Of a DNA stretch of 64,000 bases, positions 42,831 through 51,713 are shown piece after piece. Made by a program: the position numbers and the translations under genes. The DNA is from Clostridia bacterium. Lineage in GTDB: Bacteria > Bacillota > Clostridia > Oscillospirales > Acutalibacteraceae. How positions within the stretch are numbered: the first letter of the stretch is position 1; each line of letters begins with the position of its first letter. The notes beneath the pieces were generated by a model. The model worked only from the letters and a program-made list of their open reading frames with translations, searched no databases and had not been told where the DNA came from. The DNA lies in contig JAFTLT010000012.1 in NCBI GenBank assembly GCA_017452785.1, forward strand, positions 1 through 64,000. Reading direction: 5' to 3'.

Positions 42831-43349
42831 ATGGATGAAAAAGAGCTTGTCCAAAGAGCAAAAATCGGAGATAAAGAAGCGTTAAGCGAACTGATTGAAA
42901 TATATTATGATGAAGTTTACAGTTTTCTTTATCGCCGTATGGGTAACAAAGCCGCTGCAGAGGATGTTACTCAGGATACTTTTATAAAATTTATTAAAAA
43001 CCTTCCTTATTACAAAGAAAAGAATAAACTCAAAAGTTTTCTTTTTACTATTGCAATAAACACCTCAAACGATTTCTTTCGCAGGCATAAACAAGAAACT
43101 TCCTTACATTCCCTTGATAATGTAGGCGAAGAAATCACAGAAGATGAAACCTTGCAAAAAGAAAAAGCCTTAATTGTGCGTCAGGCGGTTCTTTCACTTC
43201 CCGAAGTACAAAGAGATGTAATTATTCTTAGGTTTTATCACGACTTAAAAATCAAAGAAATTGCATCTGTACAGAAGGTTCCCATACCTACGGTAAAAAC
43301 CCGTTTGAGAAGAGCTCTGAAGGCTTTAAAGGAGTGTGAATTATGGTAA
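42831..43349 (+). CDS. ECF-type RNA polymerase sigma factor
   Basis: A 172-residue protein with only sigma2 (YYDEVYSFLYRRMGNKAAAE, DVTQDTFIKFIKNL) and sigma4 (LPEVQRDVIILRFYHDLKIK, VPIPTVKTRLRRALKALK). ATG 42831 follows AAGGAAGTGAT; a GTG at 42822 lies in that site. It overlaps the next gene by 7 nt, so it is translationally coupled to the membrane protein that may control it. The unit continues into an ABC exporter, suggesting a stress or antimicrobial-peptide response. Confidence 0.9.
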   Translation: MDEKELVQRAKIGDKEALSELIEIYYDEVYSFLYRRMGNKAAAEDVTQDTFIKFIKNLPYYKEKNKLKSFLFTIAINTSNDFFRRHKQETSLHSLDNVGEEITEDETLQKEKALIVRQAVLSLPEVQRDVIILRFYHDLKIKEIASVQKVPIPTVKTRLRRALKALKECELW

Positions 43350-44092
43350 ACAAAAAAGAAATATCAGATGTTCTCTCGTTATACGAAACCGAACAGTACA
43401 GCAAAGAAGCTAAAGATAATCTCAAAGCACAAGTTTCTGCTATAAGCATAAGACATGTCCCTGAATTCTCATTAGCAGGATTTTTGTCAGGAGTTATAAA
43501 AGGTCTTACTCCTTGGTTTTTCGTGCTTTCTCTTGGATATCTTGTTGTTGTTTTTATTATAACTTCAAATTCGCAATCGGCTGCTTCTCCTCTTATAGCC
43601 TGTATTATGACTCCCTTGCTTGCTGTGGGCAGTGTGGGTTGCATATACTTTTCATCCTCACCGCAGTTCCTTGAAATGGAAAGTGCGTGCCTTTACAAGC
43701 CGGAAACCGTTTTTGCGGGAAGATTGGTTTTGTGCGGAATATATGACCTTGCAGTGGTGTGCATCGGAAGTCTCATGTCAGAAACCTTTTTATATACAAT
43801 TTCACTCTCTCTTATCGGTTTTCTGCTATCGTCAATTGCGGTGCTTTCAATGTGCTGCATCTTCAATGTTAAAGCTGTTATAGGCCTATCAGCAGGAATG
43901 GTGTTCGTTTTCGCCGGTTTTGTTGTTTCGCAGAGCGAAGTAACAACCCGAATCCAAAGTGTTTTATGGGCCTTACCAATCGGCAGTATTGCTGTAACTT
44001 TATTTGTGCTTATTCTTTCAGCTTTGTTCATAGGTTTAATTGCAATTAAAAACTTCAATTTTGAAAGGCTGGTGAAAATGTATGAAGATTGA
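43343..44092 (+). CDS. Polytopic membrane protein, possible anti-sigma factor
   Basis: A 249-residue protein with a ~45-residue soluble N-terminus (VNKKEISDVLSLYETEQYSK) and about six hydrophobic segments. Position right after an ECF sigma gene with overlapping frames is typical of anti-sigma factors, but no zinc-binding anti-sigma motif (HxxxCxxC) is present. It could instead be an accessory subunit of the downstream ABC exporter. No family is recognised. Confidence 0.6.
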   Translation: MVNKKEISDVLSLYETEQYSKEAKDNLKAQVSAISIRHVPEFSLAGFLSGVIKGLTPWFFVLSLGYLVVVFIITSNSQSAASPLIACIMTPLLAVGSVGCIYFSSSPQFLEMESACLYKPETVFAGRLVLCGIYDLAVVCIGSLMSETFLYTISLSLIGFLLSSIAVLSMCCIFNVKAVIGLSAGMVFVFAGFVVSQSEVTTRIQSVLWALPIGSIAVTLFVLILSALFIGLIAIKNFNFERLVKMYED

Positions 44093-44975
44093 TATTATTA
44101 ATGTTACCAAGAAGTACGGCAATAAAAAAGCCGTAGATAATCTGAGTCTTACTCTCACAAACGGAGTTTATGCACTTTTAGGTGCAAACGGCTCAGGAAA
44201 AACAACCCTTATGAGAATGATTGCAGATGTACTGAAGCCTACTCAAGGTGAAATTCGTCTCGATGGTGAATCAATAAAAAAGCTGGATGCAGAATACCGC
44301 AATCTAATTGGGTATCTTCCACAAAACTTTGGGTACTATAAGGATTTTACAGCAGAGGATTTTCTTTATTATTTCTGTGCACTTAAAGGTATCAACGGTT
44401 CGTTCAGAAAAAGCCGCACAGAAGAACTGCTGAAATATGTAGATCTATACAGTGAAAGAAAAAAGAAAATCAAAACCTTTTCAGGCGGTATGCGTCAGAG
44501 ATTAGGTATAGCTCAGGCACTTTTGAATAACCCTGCCATTCTTATACTTGACGAGCCGACAGCGGGTCTTGACCCAAAAGAGAGAATCCGTTTTCGTAAC
44601 CTTATGATGGAAATGTCAAAGGACAGAATTGTAATTTATGCTACACACATCGTGTCGGATATATCTTTTATTGCTGACAGAGTGCTTATTATGAAAGAAG
44701 GTAGAATTGTTGCAGACGGAACAGTTCAGAGCCTGACAGAAAGTGTAAAAGGTAAGGTTTGGCGAATAAAAGCTAAAAGAGAGGCTTTGACTGTTATACA
44801 GAAGCGTTTTGTTATCGGTGAAGCTTTTACAGAAAGTGACGGTATTGTATCTTTGCGACTTATTTCTGCTGAAAAGCCTTGCGAAAACGCTGAACCCTGT
44901 GAGCCTGATTTAAGTGATGTTTATCTGAATTTCTTCGGGGAGGTGTCAACAGATGAAAACCATTATACGGTATGA
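44082..44975 (+). CDS. ABC transporter ATP-binding protein
   Basis: A 297-residue nucleotide-binding subunit: Walker A LGANGSGKTTLM, signature FSGGMRQRLGIAQALL, Walker B AILILDEPTAGLDPKER, H-loop in ATHIVSD. The C-terminal ~80 residues (after VADGTVQSLTES) are an extension of the type seen in ABC-2 exporters. It overlaps the upstream gene by 11 nt and the permease by 23 nt, so one translationally coupled unit. Confidence 0.92.
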   Translation: MKIDIINVTKKYGNKKAVDNLSLTLTNGVYALLGANGSGKTTLMRMIADVLKPTQGEIRLDGESIKKLDAEYRNLIGYLPQNFGYYKDFTAEDFLYYFCALKGINGSFRKSRTEELLKYVDLYSERKKKIKTFSGGMRQRLGIAQALLNNPAILILDEPTAGLDPKERIRFRNLMMEMSKDRIVIYATHIVSDISFIADRVLIMKEGRIVADGTVQSLTESVKGKVWRIKAKREALTVIQKRFVIGEAFTESDGIVSLRLISAEKPCENAEPCEPDLSDVYLNFFGEVSTDENHYTV

Positions 44976-46224
44976 GCTTAAAAAGATTTTTCAAAATAAG
45001 CTGTTTATAGGAGCTTTTATTATCTGCTTTGTGGCTATGATAGCAATATCAGCAGTTGCTGTTTATCAGTACAACACAGGTGTAAGAGGCAGTTTTGATA
45101 TGGAATATCTGGAAAACGGAAAGCCGACCGAGGTGTTTGTGTCGAACGATACTATTGATGAGCTGAGAAAAGCGGTTGAGGATTTTGAAGAACGTGATGA
45201 CATTTATTATGAAAGTCACGAGGAACGCCTGAGTGATTATGCTGATGGCGGAACGGTCTTTTTTGGAAAATATGACATAAATACTTCAGATATATTCTTT
45301 AAATTAGAAAAAGGAGAAATAACAGAAGAAGAGTTTGAAGCTCTTATGTCAAACACACCTAAAACCTCAATAAAAAAACAATATTTTCCCGAATACATAA
45401 AGCTTTGTTGGGGTGTAGAAGAATATGAAAATATTGAAAGAGCCATCGAGCGTGAAGAGTTTTATGCAAGCAGTAACGATGAAACTCAATATTACAGAGA
45501 TTACAATGCATTTTTAGCCAAGCAACACAGAGAGATACTCGAAAAAGGGTTTGTTTCCGGCTATGACTACGGTTGGGAGAATTTCTATTCTATACTTTCT
45601 CAGGATGTGGGAATTTTTCTTGCAATTATTATAATTTTCGGCCTTTGTAATGTGTTCACCTTAGAATACTCACTTTCCGTAGATGCATTTCTGCTTTCAA
45701 GCAAAAAAGGCAGAGGTACCCTTGCAGGCGGAAAAATAATCGCAGCTCTTATTTATACAGTAATTTGTTTTGTGGTATATGCTTTGTTGGCACTTATTAT
45801 CAGCTTTATTTTTCTTGGCGCAGAAGGTATGAATGTAGGTCAGGGTGAAAGTCACCTGACAAAACTTTTAACGGTTATTCCGTTTATTCTTGTTGGCTGT
45901 ATTTCTCTTTGCTTTATCACTCTTGCTGTGTCAGCGTTCTGTAAAAAGCAGATTACATCTATAGCAGTTTCATCGCTTGTGTGTCTTCTTCCTTTCCTGA
46001 CAGAATTTATCATTTACATTGATAACCAATACATTTCGCAGTTGCTGGAAGTTATGCCGATAAATACTGTGTTCGGTACGTACATATATTCATCAAGATA
46101 TGTTTATCTTGACGGCAATTTTATTGATATGCGTTATTTCTTCCCCTTTGTTGCTTTAGCGGTAATGATTGTTTGTCTGCCTTTGATTTATAAGAAATAT
46201 ACAAGTCATCAGGTTAGCAACTGA
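44953..46224 (+). CDS. ABC-2 type transporter permease
   Basis: A 423-residue membrane protein. Helix 1 at ~15-38 (FIGAFIICFVAMIAISAVAV), a large extracytoplasmic region (~40-215, rich in Tyr/Glu), then five or six helices in the C-terminal half, ending VMIVCLPLIYKKYTSHQ. This is the architecture of ABC-2 exporters. GGGGAGG precedes the ATG. Substrate unknown; the sigma factor in the same operon suggests induction by envelope stress. Confidence 0.82.
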   Translation: MKTIIRYELKKIFQNKLFIGAFIICFVAMIAISAVAVYQYNTGVRGSFDMEYLENGKPTEVFVSNDTIDELRKAVEDFEERDDIYYESHEERLSDYADGGTVFFGKYDINTSDIFFKLEKGEITEEEFEALMSNTPKTSIKKQYFPEYIKLCWGVEEYENIERAIEREEFYASSNDETQYYRDYNAFLAKQHREILEKGFVSGYDYGWENFYSILSQDVGIFLAIIIIFGLCNVFTLEYSLSVDAFLLSSKKGRGTLAGGKIIAALIYTVICFVVYALLALIISFIFLGAEGMNVGQGESHLTKLLTVIPFILVGCISLCFITLAVSAFCKKQITSIAVSSLVCLLPFLTEFIIYIDNQYISQLLEVMPINTVFGTYIYSSRYVYLDGNFIDMRYFFPFVALAVMIVCLPLIYKKYTSHQVSN

Positions 46225-46235
46225 TATCAACCCCA

Positions 46236-46268
46236 AGTGCAGTAGCCTAAAAACTACTGCACTATCCC
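46236..46268 (+). terminator. Terminator of the sigma-ABC operon
   Basis: agtgcagtag (46236-46245) pairs perfectly with ctactgcact (46254-46263), followed by atcccttt, a weak T tract. Confidence 0.65.
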
Positions 46269-46313
46269 TTTAATTCCTAATTACCCCCCTCGGCAGAGTA
46301 CCAAACCCCGCCC

Positions 46314-46342
46314 TTGACATGCACCGAAGTATGGTTTATACT
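46314..46342 (+). promoter_or_regulatory. Promoter of the nitroreductase gene
   Basis: TTGACA (46314-46319), 17-nt spacer, TATACT (46337-46342). Confidence 0.75.
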
Positions 46343-46370
46343 TATTCCATCAACTTAAGGAGCGAACATT

Positions 46371-47150
46371 ATGGAAAAACAAAAAGCAATAGCTATCAAT
46401 AAAGATAAATGCATAGGCTGCGGCAAGTGCGTGAAGGATTGCGTAGGCGGCAAGCTGAAAATGGTGGACGGCAAGGCTGAGTTTATGTTTTCACGCTGTA
46501 TAGAGTGCGGTCACTGCTATGCCATTTGCCCCGTGGGTGCCGTGTCAATGGCGGCTTACCCCGATGCTACAGATGAAAAGCCCGTGAGCATGACAGAGTT
46601 TGACAGCGAAAAACTTCTCACTGCTATGAAATCAAGAAGAACTATCCGTCAGTTTGCCGATAAAGCTGTCAGTGACGAAGATATTGCTAAAATCCTTGAA
46701 GCAGGCAGATATTGCCCCACCGGCACCAACGCTCAGGATTTCTCATTTACAGTGCTTCGCTCGAAAAAAGATGATGCCGAAAGGGAAGCGGTTAAGTTTT
46801 TCCGCACTGCACAAAAGGCGGCAACACCTTTTTCATCTTATATCAAGCACTTTGAAATTGACGATAAATTTTTCTTTAAGGGTGCTCCCGTTGTCATTTT
46901 GGTTTCCTCCAAGGGCAGCACAAGCGGATGCCTTGCTTCATCCTATATGGAGCTTATGGCTTATAGCCTTGGTCTCGGTGTGCTTTACAGCGGCTTCTTT
47001 GTTGCGGCGGCAAAGTTCAGCAAAAAAATTGCTTCACTTATAAACCTTGAAAAGGGCAGCAAGCTTGTCACCTGCCTTGTTATCGGGTACCCTGCCGTAG
47101 ACTATGAGAGAATACCGCCGAGAAAAGAAGCAGAAGTAAAGTGGTTATGA
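46371..47150 (+). CDS. Nitroreductase family protein with N-terminal 2x4Fe-4S ferredoxin domain
   Basis: A 259-residue fusion. Residues 1-60 carry two 4Fe-4S motifs: C14, C17, C20, C24 (CIGCGKCVKDC) and CIECGHCYAICP. Residues ~75-255 are an FMN nitroreductase fold (KSRRTIRQFADKAVSDEDI, GRYCPTGTNAQDFSF, GVLYSGFFVAAA). The ferredoxin part suggests electrons come from reduced ferredoxin inside this anaerobe. AAGGAG upstream. Monocistronic, with a promoter and a following hairpin. Confidence 0.9.
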   Translation: MEKQKAIAINKDKCIGCGKCVKDCVGGKLKMVDGKAEFMFSRCIECGHCYAICPVGAVSMAAYPDATDEKPVSMTEFDSEKLLTAMKSRRTIRQFADKAVSDEDIAKILEAGRYCPTGTNAQDFSFTVLRSKKDDAEREAVKFFRTAQKAATPFSSYIKHFEIDDKFFFKGAPVVILVSSKGSTSGCLASSYMELMAYSLGLGVLYSGFFVAAAKFSKKIASLINLEKGSKLVTCLVIGYPAVDYERIPPRKEAEVKWL

Positions 47151-47163
47151 TTATTAATAAGCA

Positions 47164-47203
47164 GCAGAATTTTGTCAATTGATGAAGTTCTGCTCTTTTT
47201 TTA
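47164..47203 (+). terminator. Terminator after the nitroreductase gene
   Basis: gcagaa (47164-47169) pairs with ttctgc (47188-47193) with further internal pairing, followed by tcttttttt. Confidence 0.6.
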
Positions 47204-47232
47204 TTGCACAGGCAAAAATAATGTGCTATAAT
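47204..47232 (+). promoter_or_regulatory. Promoter of the holA-rnmV-ispF unit
   Basis: TTGCAC (47204-47209), 17-nt spacer, TATAAT (47227-47232) with an extended TGC. Confidence 0.7.
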
Positions 47233-47256
47233 ATATGGTCAGAAAGAGGTGAAAGC

Positions 47257-48297
47257 ATGGCTCAGTTTGATGAAAAAACGCTCAAATCACACATCAAAGC
47301 AGGGGAGTATTATCCCATTTATCTTATGTGCGGTGATGAAGACTATCTCAAAAAGCACTATGCTGATATGATAGCTTCCAAAAATGTTGAGCCGGCTTTC
47401 GAGAGCTTTAATCTGCAGAAATTTGACGGCAAGGGTCTTGACCTTCAGGATGTCTTTGAGCAGGCAAGCATTATGCCTATGATGAGCGATAAACGCTGCA
47501 TCATTGTTGAGGACTATAAATTAGAGGGCGCAGGCGAAGACACTCTTTCTCAGATTTCAGCTTATGTGGAGTCTATTCCAGACACCTCTATAGTTATCTT
47601 TCACCAGAAAAGTGCCGATTTCTCTTTGGCAAAAGCAAAAAAGGCGGCAGATATTATATCAAAGCACGGCGCAGTGTGTCTGCTTAATAAGAGAAAGGGA
47701 AATGACCTTATAAAGCCTCTTATTTCCTCAGCTTCAAAACAGAACTGCACTCTGAGTGTGCAGATGGCAAACTATCTTGTGTCCTGCGTGGGTGACGATT
47801 TCAATGTGCTCATAAATGAGCTTCATAAAGTCTGCGGCTATGTGGGCGGCGGTGAAATAACACGTTCACATATCGATGCAGTTGCTGTCAAAACAGACGA
47901 AGCAAAGATTTACGATCTGACAAAAGCTCTTATGGCAAAGGATTTTGACAAGGCTTATAAGGTGCTTCACACTCTCATTAAAAACAAGGTTTCCCACGAA
48001 TATATCTTCGGCACAATTGTGAGCACCTATGTTGATATGTACCGTGGCAAGGTGTCACTTTCATGTGGCGGGCGAGCCGACGAGCTGGCTGCTGATTTCG
48101 ATTACGGCAAACGTGCCTTTGCTCTGACAAACGGAGCAAGGGACTCTTCAAAAATAGACTTGCCAACACTTCGCAAATGCCTTGATGTGCTCTGTGAGGC
48201 TGATATGAAGCTGAAAATGAGCAGTGACGATAATGTTATAGTTCTTGAGCAGCTTATGGTCAGGCTGTTTCTTGTGACAAACGGTGAAAGAGTATGA
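47257..48297 (+). CDS. holA: DNA polymerase III subunit delta
   Basis: A 346-residue clamp-loader subunit. Family features: YYPIYLMCGDEDYLKKHYAD at the N-terminus, MPMMSDKRCIIVEDY, the C-terminal collar region (YDLTKALMAKDFDKAYKVL, LRKCLDVLCEADMKLK). ATG 47257 follows AGAGGTGAA; the longer in-frame extension overlaps the promoter. It works with PolC in the replisome. Stop and next start overlap as ATGA. Confidence 0.9.
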   Translation: MAQFDEKTLKSHIKAGEYYPIYLMCGDEDYLKKHYADMIASKNVEPAFESFNLQKFDGKGLDLQDVFEQASIMPMMSDKRCIIVEDYKLEGAGEDTLSQISAYVESIPDTSIVIFHQKSADFSLAKAKKAADIISKHGAVCLLNKRKGNDLIKPLISSASKQNCTLSVQMANYLVSCVGDDFNVLINELHKVCGYVGGGEITRSHIDAVAVKTDEAKIYDLTKALMAKDFDKAYKVLHTLIKNKVSHEYIFGTIVSTYVDMYRGKVSLSCGGRADELAADFDYGKRAFALTNGARDSSKIDLPTLRKCLDVLCEADMKLKMSSDDNVIVLEQLMVRLFLVTNGERV

Positions 48298-48890
48298 TAA
48301 AGCTTGACAGACCCATTATCGTTGAGGGCAAATATGATATAATCAAGCTCAGCAATATAATAGACACGATTATAATCAAAACTGACGGCTTCGGCATATT
48401 CAAGGATAAAGAAAAGCAGCTTCTTTTAAGGCGACTTGCCCGTGAAAAAGGTATAATTGTTATGACCGACAGTGATTCGGCAGGCTTTCTTATAAGAAAA
48501 TTTATTTCTTCAAGTGTACCGCCTGAAAAGATAACCCACGTCTATATACCTGATTTATACGGCAAGGAAAAGCGCAAAACAGAAGCTTCAAAAGAAGGAA
48601 AGCTGGGCGTTGAGGGTACCCCTGAAAATATAATAATTGAAGCGCTCAGAAAAGCAGGTGTCACCTGCAGTGAGAGTGAAAATGAAAACAGACAGCTTAT
48701 AACAAATATAGACCTTTATGAGTGTGGTCTTATGGGTGGGCAGCACAGCAAAGAAAAAAGAAAACTTCTGCTTAAAAGCCTCGCATTGCCCGAAAGAATG
48801 TCAACTTCATCACTCATTAAGATACTTAACACCTTCGTAACTTATGATGAATTTATTGCTAAAGTAAAGGAGCTGAATTTATGCGAATAG
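48294..48890 (+). CDS. rnmV: Ribonuclease M5-like Toprim protein
   Basis: A 198-residue protein with a Toprim domain ([12 protein letters not shown] at the N-terminus; [13 protein letters not shown] metal site) and the C-terminal region typical of RNase M5, which trims 5S rRNA precursors. It is longer by name-level resemblance than a bare Toprim. Overlaps holA by 4 nt and ispF by 10 nt. In Bacillus the gene neighbours ksgA, not holA, so the context differs. Symbol assigned by family. Confidence 0.82.
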   Translation: MIKLDRPIIVEGKYDIIKLSNIIDTIIIKTDGFGIFKDKEKQLLLRRLAREKGIIVMTDSDSAGFLIRKFISSSVPPEKITHVYIPDLYGKEKRKTEASKEGKLGVEGTPENIIIEALRKAGVTCSESENENRQLITNIDLYECGLMGGQHSKEKRKLLLKSLALPERMSTSSLIKILNTFVTYDEFIAKVKELNLCE

Positions 48891-49351
48891 GTCACGGCTA
48901 TGACGTTCACAAGCTCGTGGAGGGCAGAAAGCTTATTCTCGGCGGTGTTGATATTCCCTATGAAAAGGGACTCTTGGGTCACTCTGATGCAGATGTGCTC
49001 CTTCACGCAATATCCGATAGCCTTTTAGGTGCTGCTGCAATGGGGGATATAGGCAAGCTTTTTCCTGATAATGATCCTGCGTTTGAGGGGGCAGACAGCC
49101 TTGTGCTTTTAAAAGAGGTCTATGCCTGTTTGCAGGAAGAAGGCTACAAACTCATAAATCTTGATGCAACAGTGCTTGCACAAAGACCTAAGCTCAGACC
49201 CTATATCGACACAATGAGGGAAAATGTTGCCTCAGCTTTGGGTGTGGACATGGACTCAATCAGCATTAAAGCCACAACGGAAGAAGGCTTAGGCTTCACA
49301 GGTGAGGGCAAGGGAATAGCTGCTCACTGTGTATGCTTAATCAGTAAATAA
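48881..49351 (+). CDS. ispF: 2-C-methyl-D-erythritol 2,4-cyclodiphosphate synthase
   Basis: A 156-residue trimeric zinc enzyme of the MEP pathway. Motifs: GHGYDVHKL (Asp and His ligands), [47 protein letters not shown]. With dxr and ispG, it is the third MEP gene in the window, each in a different operon. ispD is not adjacent. Confidence 0.95.
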   Translation: MRIGHGYDVHKLVEGRKLILGGVDIPYEKGLLGHSDADVLLHAISDSLLGAAAMGDIGKLFPDNDPAFEGADSLVLLKEVYACLQEEGYKLINLDATVLAQRPKLRPYIDTMRENVASALGVDMDSISIKATTEEGLGFTGEGKGIAAHCVCLISK

Positions 49352-49383
49352 TTGCCGAAAGGCTATTGAAAGGAAGATATAAT

Positions 49384-50805
49384 ATGAAAATTAAAACAAC
49401 CAGACTCACTGCATTGCTTTTATGCCTTGTTATGCTTATGAGTGTACCCTTTACTGCTTATGCAGCAGGTAACGAGGTTTCAAGAGTGGCAGTTACAATC
49501 AACGGTGACAGCGCTAATGCAAGAGGTATAAGCTGGTACACTGATGAAGAATGCGACTCAGTTGTGCAGATAGCAAAAGCAGGTGAAGACCTTGAAAACG
49601 GCAAGCTCGTTAAGGGTGATGGCTACAAGGCAATGAAAAAGTATGTACATAAGGTTACAGTTACTGACCTTGAGCCTGCAACAAGATATGCCTACAGAGT
49701 GGGTGACGGCAGTGTCTGGAGTGAAATTGGCTATTTCACCACAAGCAACCCTGACAGCGATAAAGCTGAGTTTATTGTTATTTCTGACGTTCAGGCAAGC
49801 AATGAAGAGAACTTCCAAAAAGCAGCAGCTGTTATGAAGCAGGCAGTTGAAACAATGCCCGAACACGAATTTGTTGTTAATTTAGGTGACTTTGTCAATG
49901 ACTGCACCAACGAAGAGTGGGACAGCTTTTTCAGAAACTTTGCTTTCTCAAATATGAACACCACAATGATTCCCGTTGCAGGCAACCATGAGGGCAATCT
50001 GCAGTGGAATAAGTTTAACAATATCTTTAATGTCGGTGCTGCAAAGGGCAGCATGACAACCACAGGTTGTTACTATTCCTTTGACTGGGGTGATGCACAC
50101 TTTGCAGTGCTTAACTCAAATGATATGTACCCCATGTCACAGCAGCAGCTTAACTGGCTGAAAAATGACATGAGAGCAAGTGACGCTCAGTGGAAGATTA
50201 TCCTTATGCACAGAGCCGTCTACTCAGCAGGTAAAAACATAAACAAGCCTGACACAATCATTATGCGTGAGGTACTTCTGCCGATCATTGATGACCTTGG
50301 CATTGATGTTGTTTTTGCAGGTCACGACCATATGTATTTCAGAACAAAGCAGGTCAAGGGTGACGAGGTTCAGCTTTGCGAAAGTGTAACTGAAGTTTAT
50401 GACGGCGAAGAAACAACATTTATGCTCAATCCTGCAGGTACCGTTCACATTCTTCCCTCAACAACAGGCACAAAGCGTTACAGTGTTAACGAGAGTGCAA
50501 TTCCGCCCATTCTTCAGTGCGGCGATGTTGTCAGAGATACAAAGGCAGGCGGCTGCTTCGCAACTGTTTCAATGGATAATGAGCATTTCGTTTATAAGGC
50601 ATATATAGTTGATGACGAAACAGGCGAAAAAGAGCTTATTGACTCATATGCAATTAAAAAGACTGTTAAAGATGAACAGAAGGATTATCTTAAGCTACCT
50701 ACAGATCCTATTCTCACCTTACCGGGTAACATTATCAATTTTGCAGTTCAACTTATCAAGATGATATTCACCTATCTCTTTGAGCTTCTTCCTGCAGTAG
50801 TTTAA
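49384..50805 (+). CDS. Exported purple-acid-phosphatase-like metallophosphoesterase
   Basis: A 473-residue protein with a signal peptide (cleavage near residue 28, TAYAA), a Fn3-like N-terminal domain typical of purple acid phosphatases (~35-130, ATRYAYRVGDGSVWSE), and a calcineurin-like domain (FIVISDVQAS, NLGDFVNDC, PVAGNHEGN, ILMHRAVYSAG, FAGHDHMYF). The C-terminus is hydrophobic (NFAVQLIKMIFTYLFELLP) and could hold it at the membrane. ATG 49384 is set by AAAGGAAG at 49370. Probably extracellular phosphate scavenging or nucleotide hydrolysis; the substrate is not evident. Confidence 0.85.
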   Translation: MKIKTTRLTALLLCLVMLMSVPFTAYAAGNEVSRVAVTINGDSANARGISWYTDEECDSVVQIAKAGEDLENGKLVKGDGYKAMKKYVHKVTVTDLEPATRYAYRVGDGSVWSEIGYFTTSNPDSDKAEFIVISDVQASNEENFQKAAAVMKQAVETMPEHEFVVNLGDFVNDCTNEEWDSFFRNFAFSNMNTTMIPVAGNHEGNLQWNKFNNIFNVGAAKGSMTTTGCYYSFDWGDAHFAVLNSNDMYPMSQQQLNWLKNDMRASDAQWKIILMHRAVYSAGKNINKPDTIIMREVLLPIIDDLGIDVVFAGHDHMYFRTKQVKGDEVQLCESVTEVYDGEETTFMLNPAGTVHILPSTTGTKRYSVNESAIPPILQCGDVVRDTKAGGCFATVSMDNEHFVYKAYIVDDETGEKELIDSYAIKKTVKDEQKDYLKLPTDPILTLPGNIINFAVQLIKMIFTYLFELLPAVV

Positions 50806-50840
50806 TTTACTCTGAATTGCACCGTGACGGCTGCCGAATT

Positions 50841-50929
50841 AATGAAGCTCTGCTTCATTCCATGACCCCATAGGGTCAATTCATGCATATCGTGCAATTC
50901 ATGGCTCTAGCCAATTCATGCCGTTAGGC
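50841..50929. repeat. Mini-hairpin array 2: five hairpins with a common linker
   Basis: Hairpins: gaagc-tct-gcttc (50844-50856), gaccc-cata-gggtc (50864-50877), gcat-atc-gtgc (50885-50895, one G-U), ggct-ct-agcc (50903-50912), gcc-gtta-ggc (50920-50929). Linkers are attccat then aattcat three times; aattcat is the reverse complement of the array 1 linker. The opposite orientation and different stems argue for a mobile or actively maintained structure. Confidence 0.85.
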
Positions 50930-50950
50930 GATTCATTATTTACAATATTG

Positions 50951-50990
50951 CATCCACCTCACCGTTACGGTAAGAGGTGGATGTTTTCTT
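50951..50990 (+). terminator. Terminator after the phosphatase gene and hairpin array
   Basis: catccacctc (50951-50960) pairs perfectly with gaggtggatg (50974-50983), with an inner accg-tta-cggt, then ttttcttttg. Confidence 0.85.
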
Positions 50991-51040
50991 TTGTTTATAA
51001 TTCATAATTACCTCGTCAATACTTTTCCAGAGGTGAAACT

Positions 51041-51712
51041 ATGAATCTTCTTTTTAAAGGAATTATTGTTTATGTGGCAGTTATAATTGCAATGCGTTTT
51101 ATGGGCAAAAGGCAGATTGGTGAGCTTCAGCCGGGTGAGCTTGTTATAACCTTTTTGCTCTCAGAGGTGGCGGCAATGCCTTTGCAGGGCGATAATATAC
51201 CTATTCTTGCAAGTGTGAGCCTTGTTTTTTTGCTTGTGGTGCTTGAAATGACCTCATCATATCTCAGCATGAAAAGCCGTGTATATCGCACTATGACTCA
51301 GGGACACAGTGTGCTTATTATAAAAGAGGGCAGGCTTCTTAAAAGGAATATGAAAATGATAAGATACAGCAATGACGATCTTATGGAAGCCTTAAGGCTC
51401 AAGGATGTTTTTGACATAAACACAGTGCAATATGCCTATATTGAAACTAACGGCTCTGTGAGCATACAGCTGAAAAAGAAATATCAGGGCATAACTGCAG
51501 AGGATATGAATAAAAAAATTGATGAGGAGTTTCTGCCATGCCTGGTTATCAGTGACGGCAGAGTTATAACAAGAGAGTTTAGTCTTTGCGGCATGACCGA
51601 GGAAAAGCTCGAAAAACTGTTGAAAAAAGAAAATCTCACCCCAAAGGAGGTTTTTCTTATGACGGCAGACAAAAAGGGTAACACATATATTGTAAGAAAG
51701 GGAGAGCAGTGA
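51041..51712 (+). CDS. DUF421 (YetF/YcaP-like) membrane protein
   Basis: A 223-residue protein with three N-terminal hydrophobic helices and MRFMGKRQIGELQPGELV, the hallmark of DUF421, then a soluble domain (VLIIKEGRLLKRNMKMIRYS, DLMEALRLKDVFDINTVQYA). Members occur widely in Firmicutes; a spore or envelope role has been proposed for some. AGAGGTGAA precedes the ATG. The DUF4363 gene follows after 1 nt, a pairing common in Clostridia. Confidence 0.88.
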   Translation: MNLLFKGIIVYVAVIIAMRFMGKRQIGELQPGELVITFLLSEVAAMPLQGDNIPILASVSLVFLLVVLEMTSSYLSMKSRVYRTMTQGHSVLIIKEGRLLKRNMKMIRYSNDDLMEALRLKDVFDINTVQYAYIETNGSVSIQLKKKYQGITAEDMNKKIDEEFLPCLVISDGRVITREFSLCGMTEEKLEKLLKKENLTPKEVFLMTADKKGNTYIVRKGEQ

Positions 51713-51713
51713 T

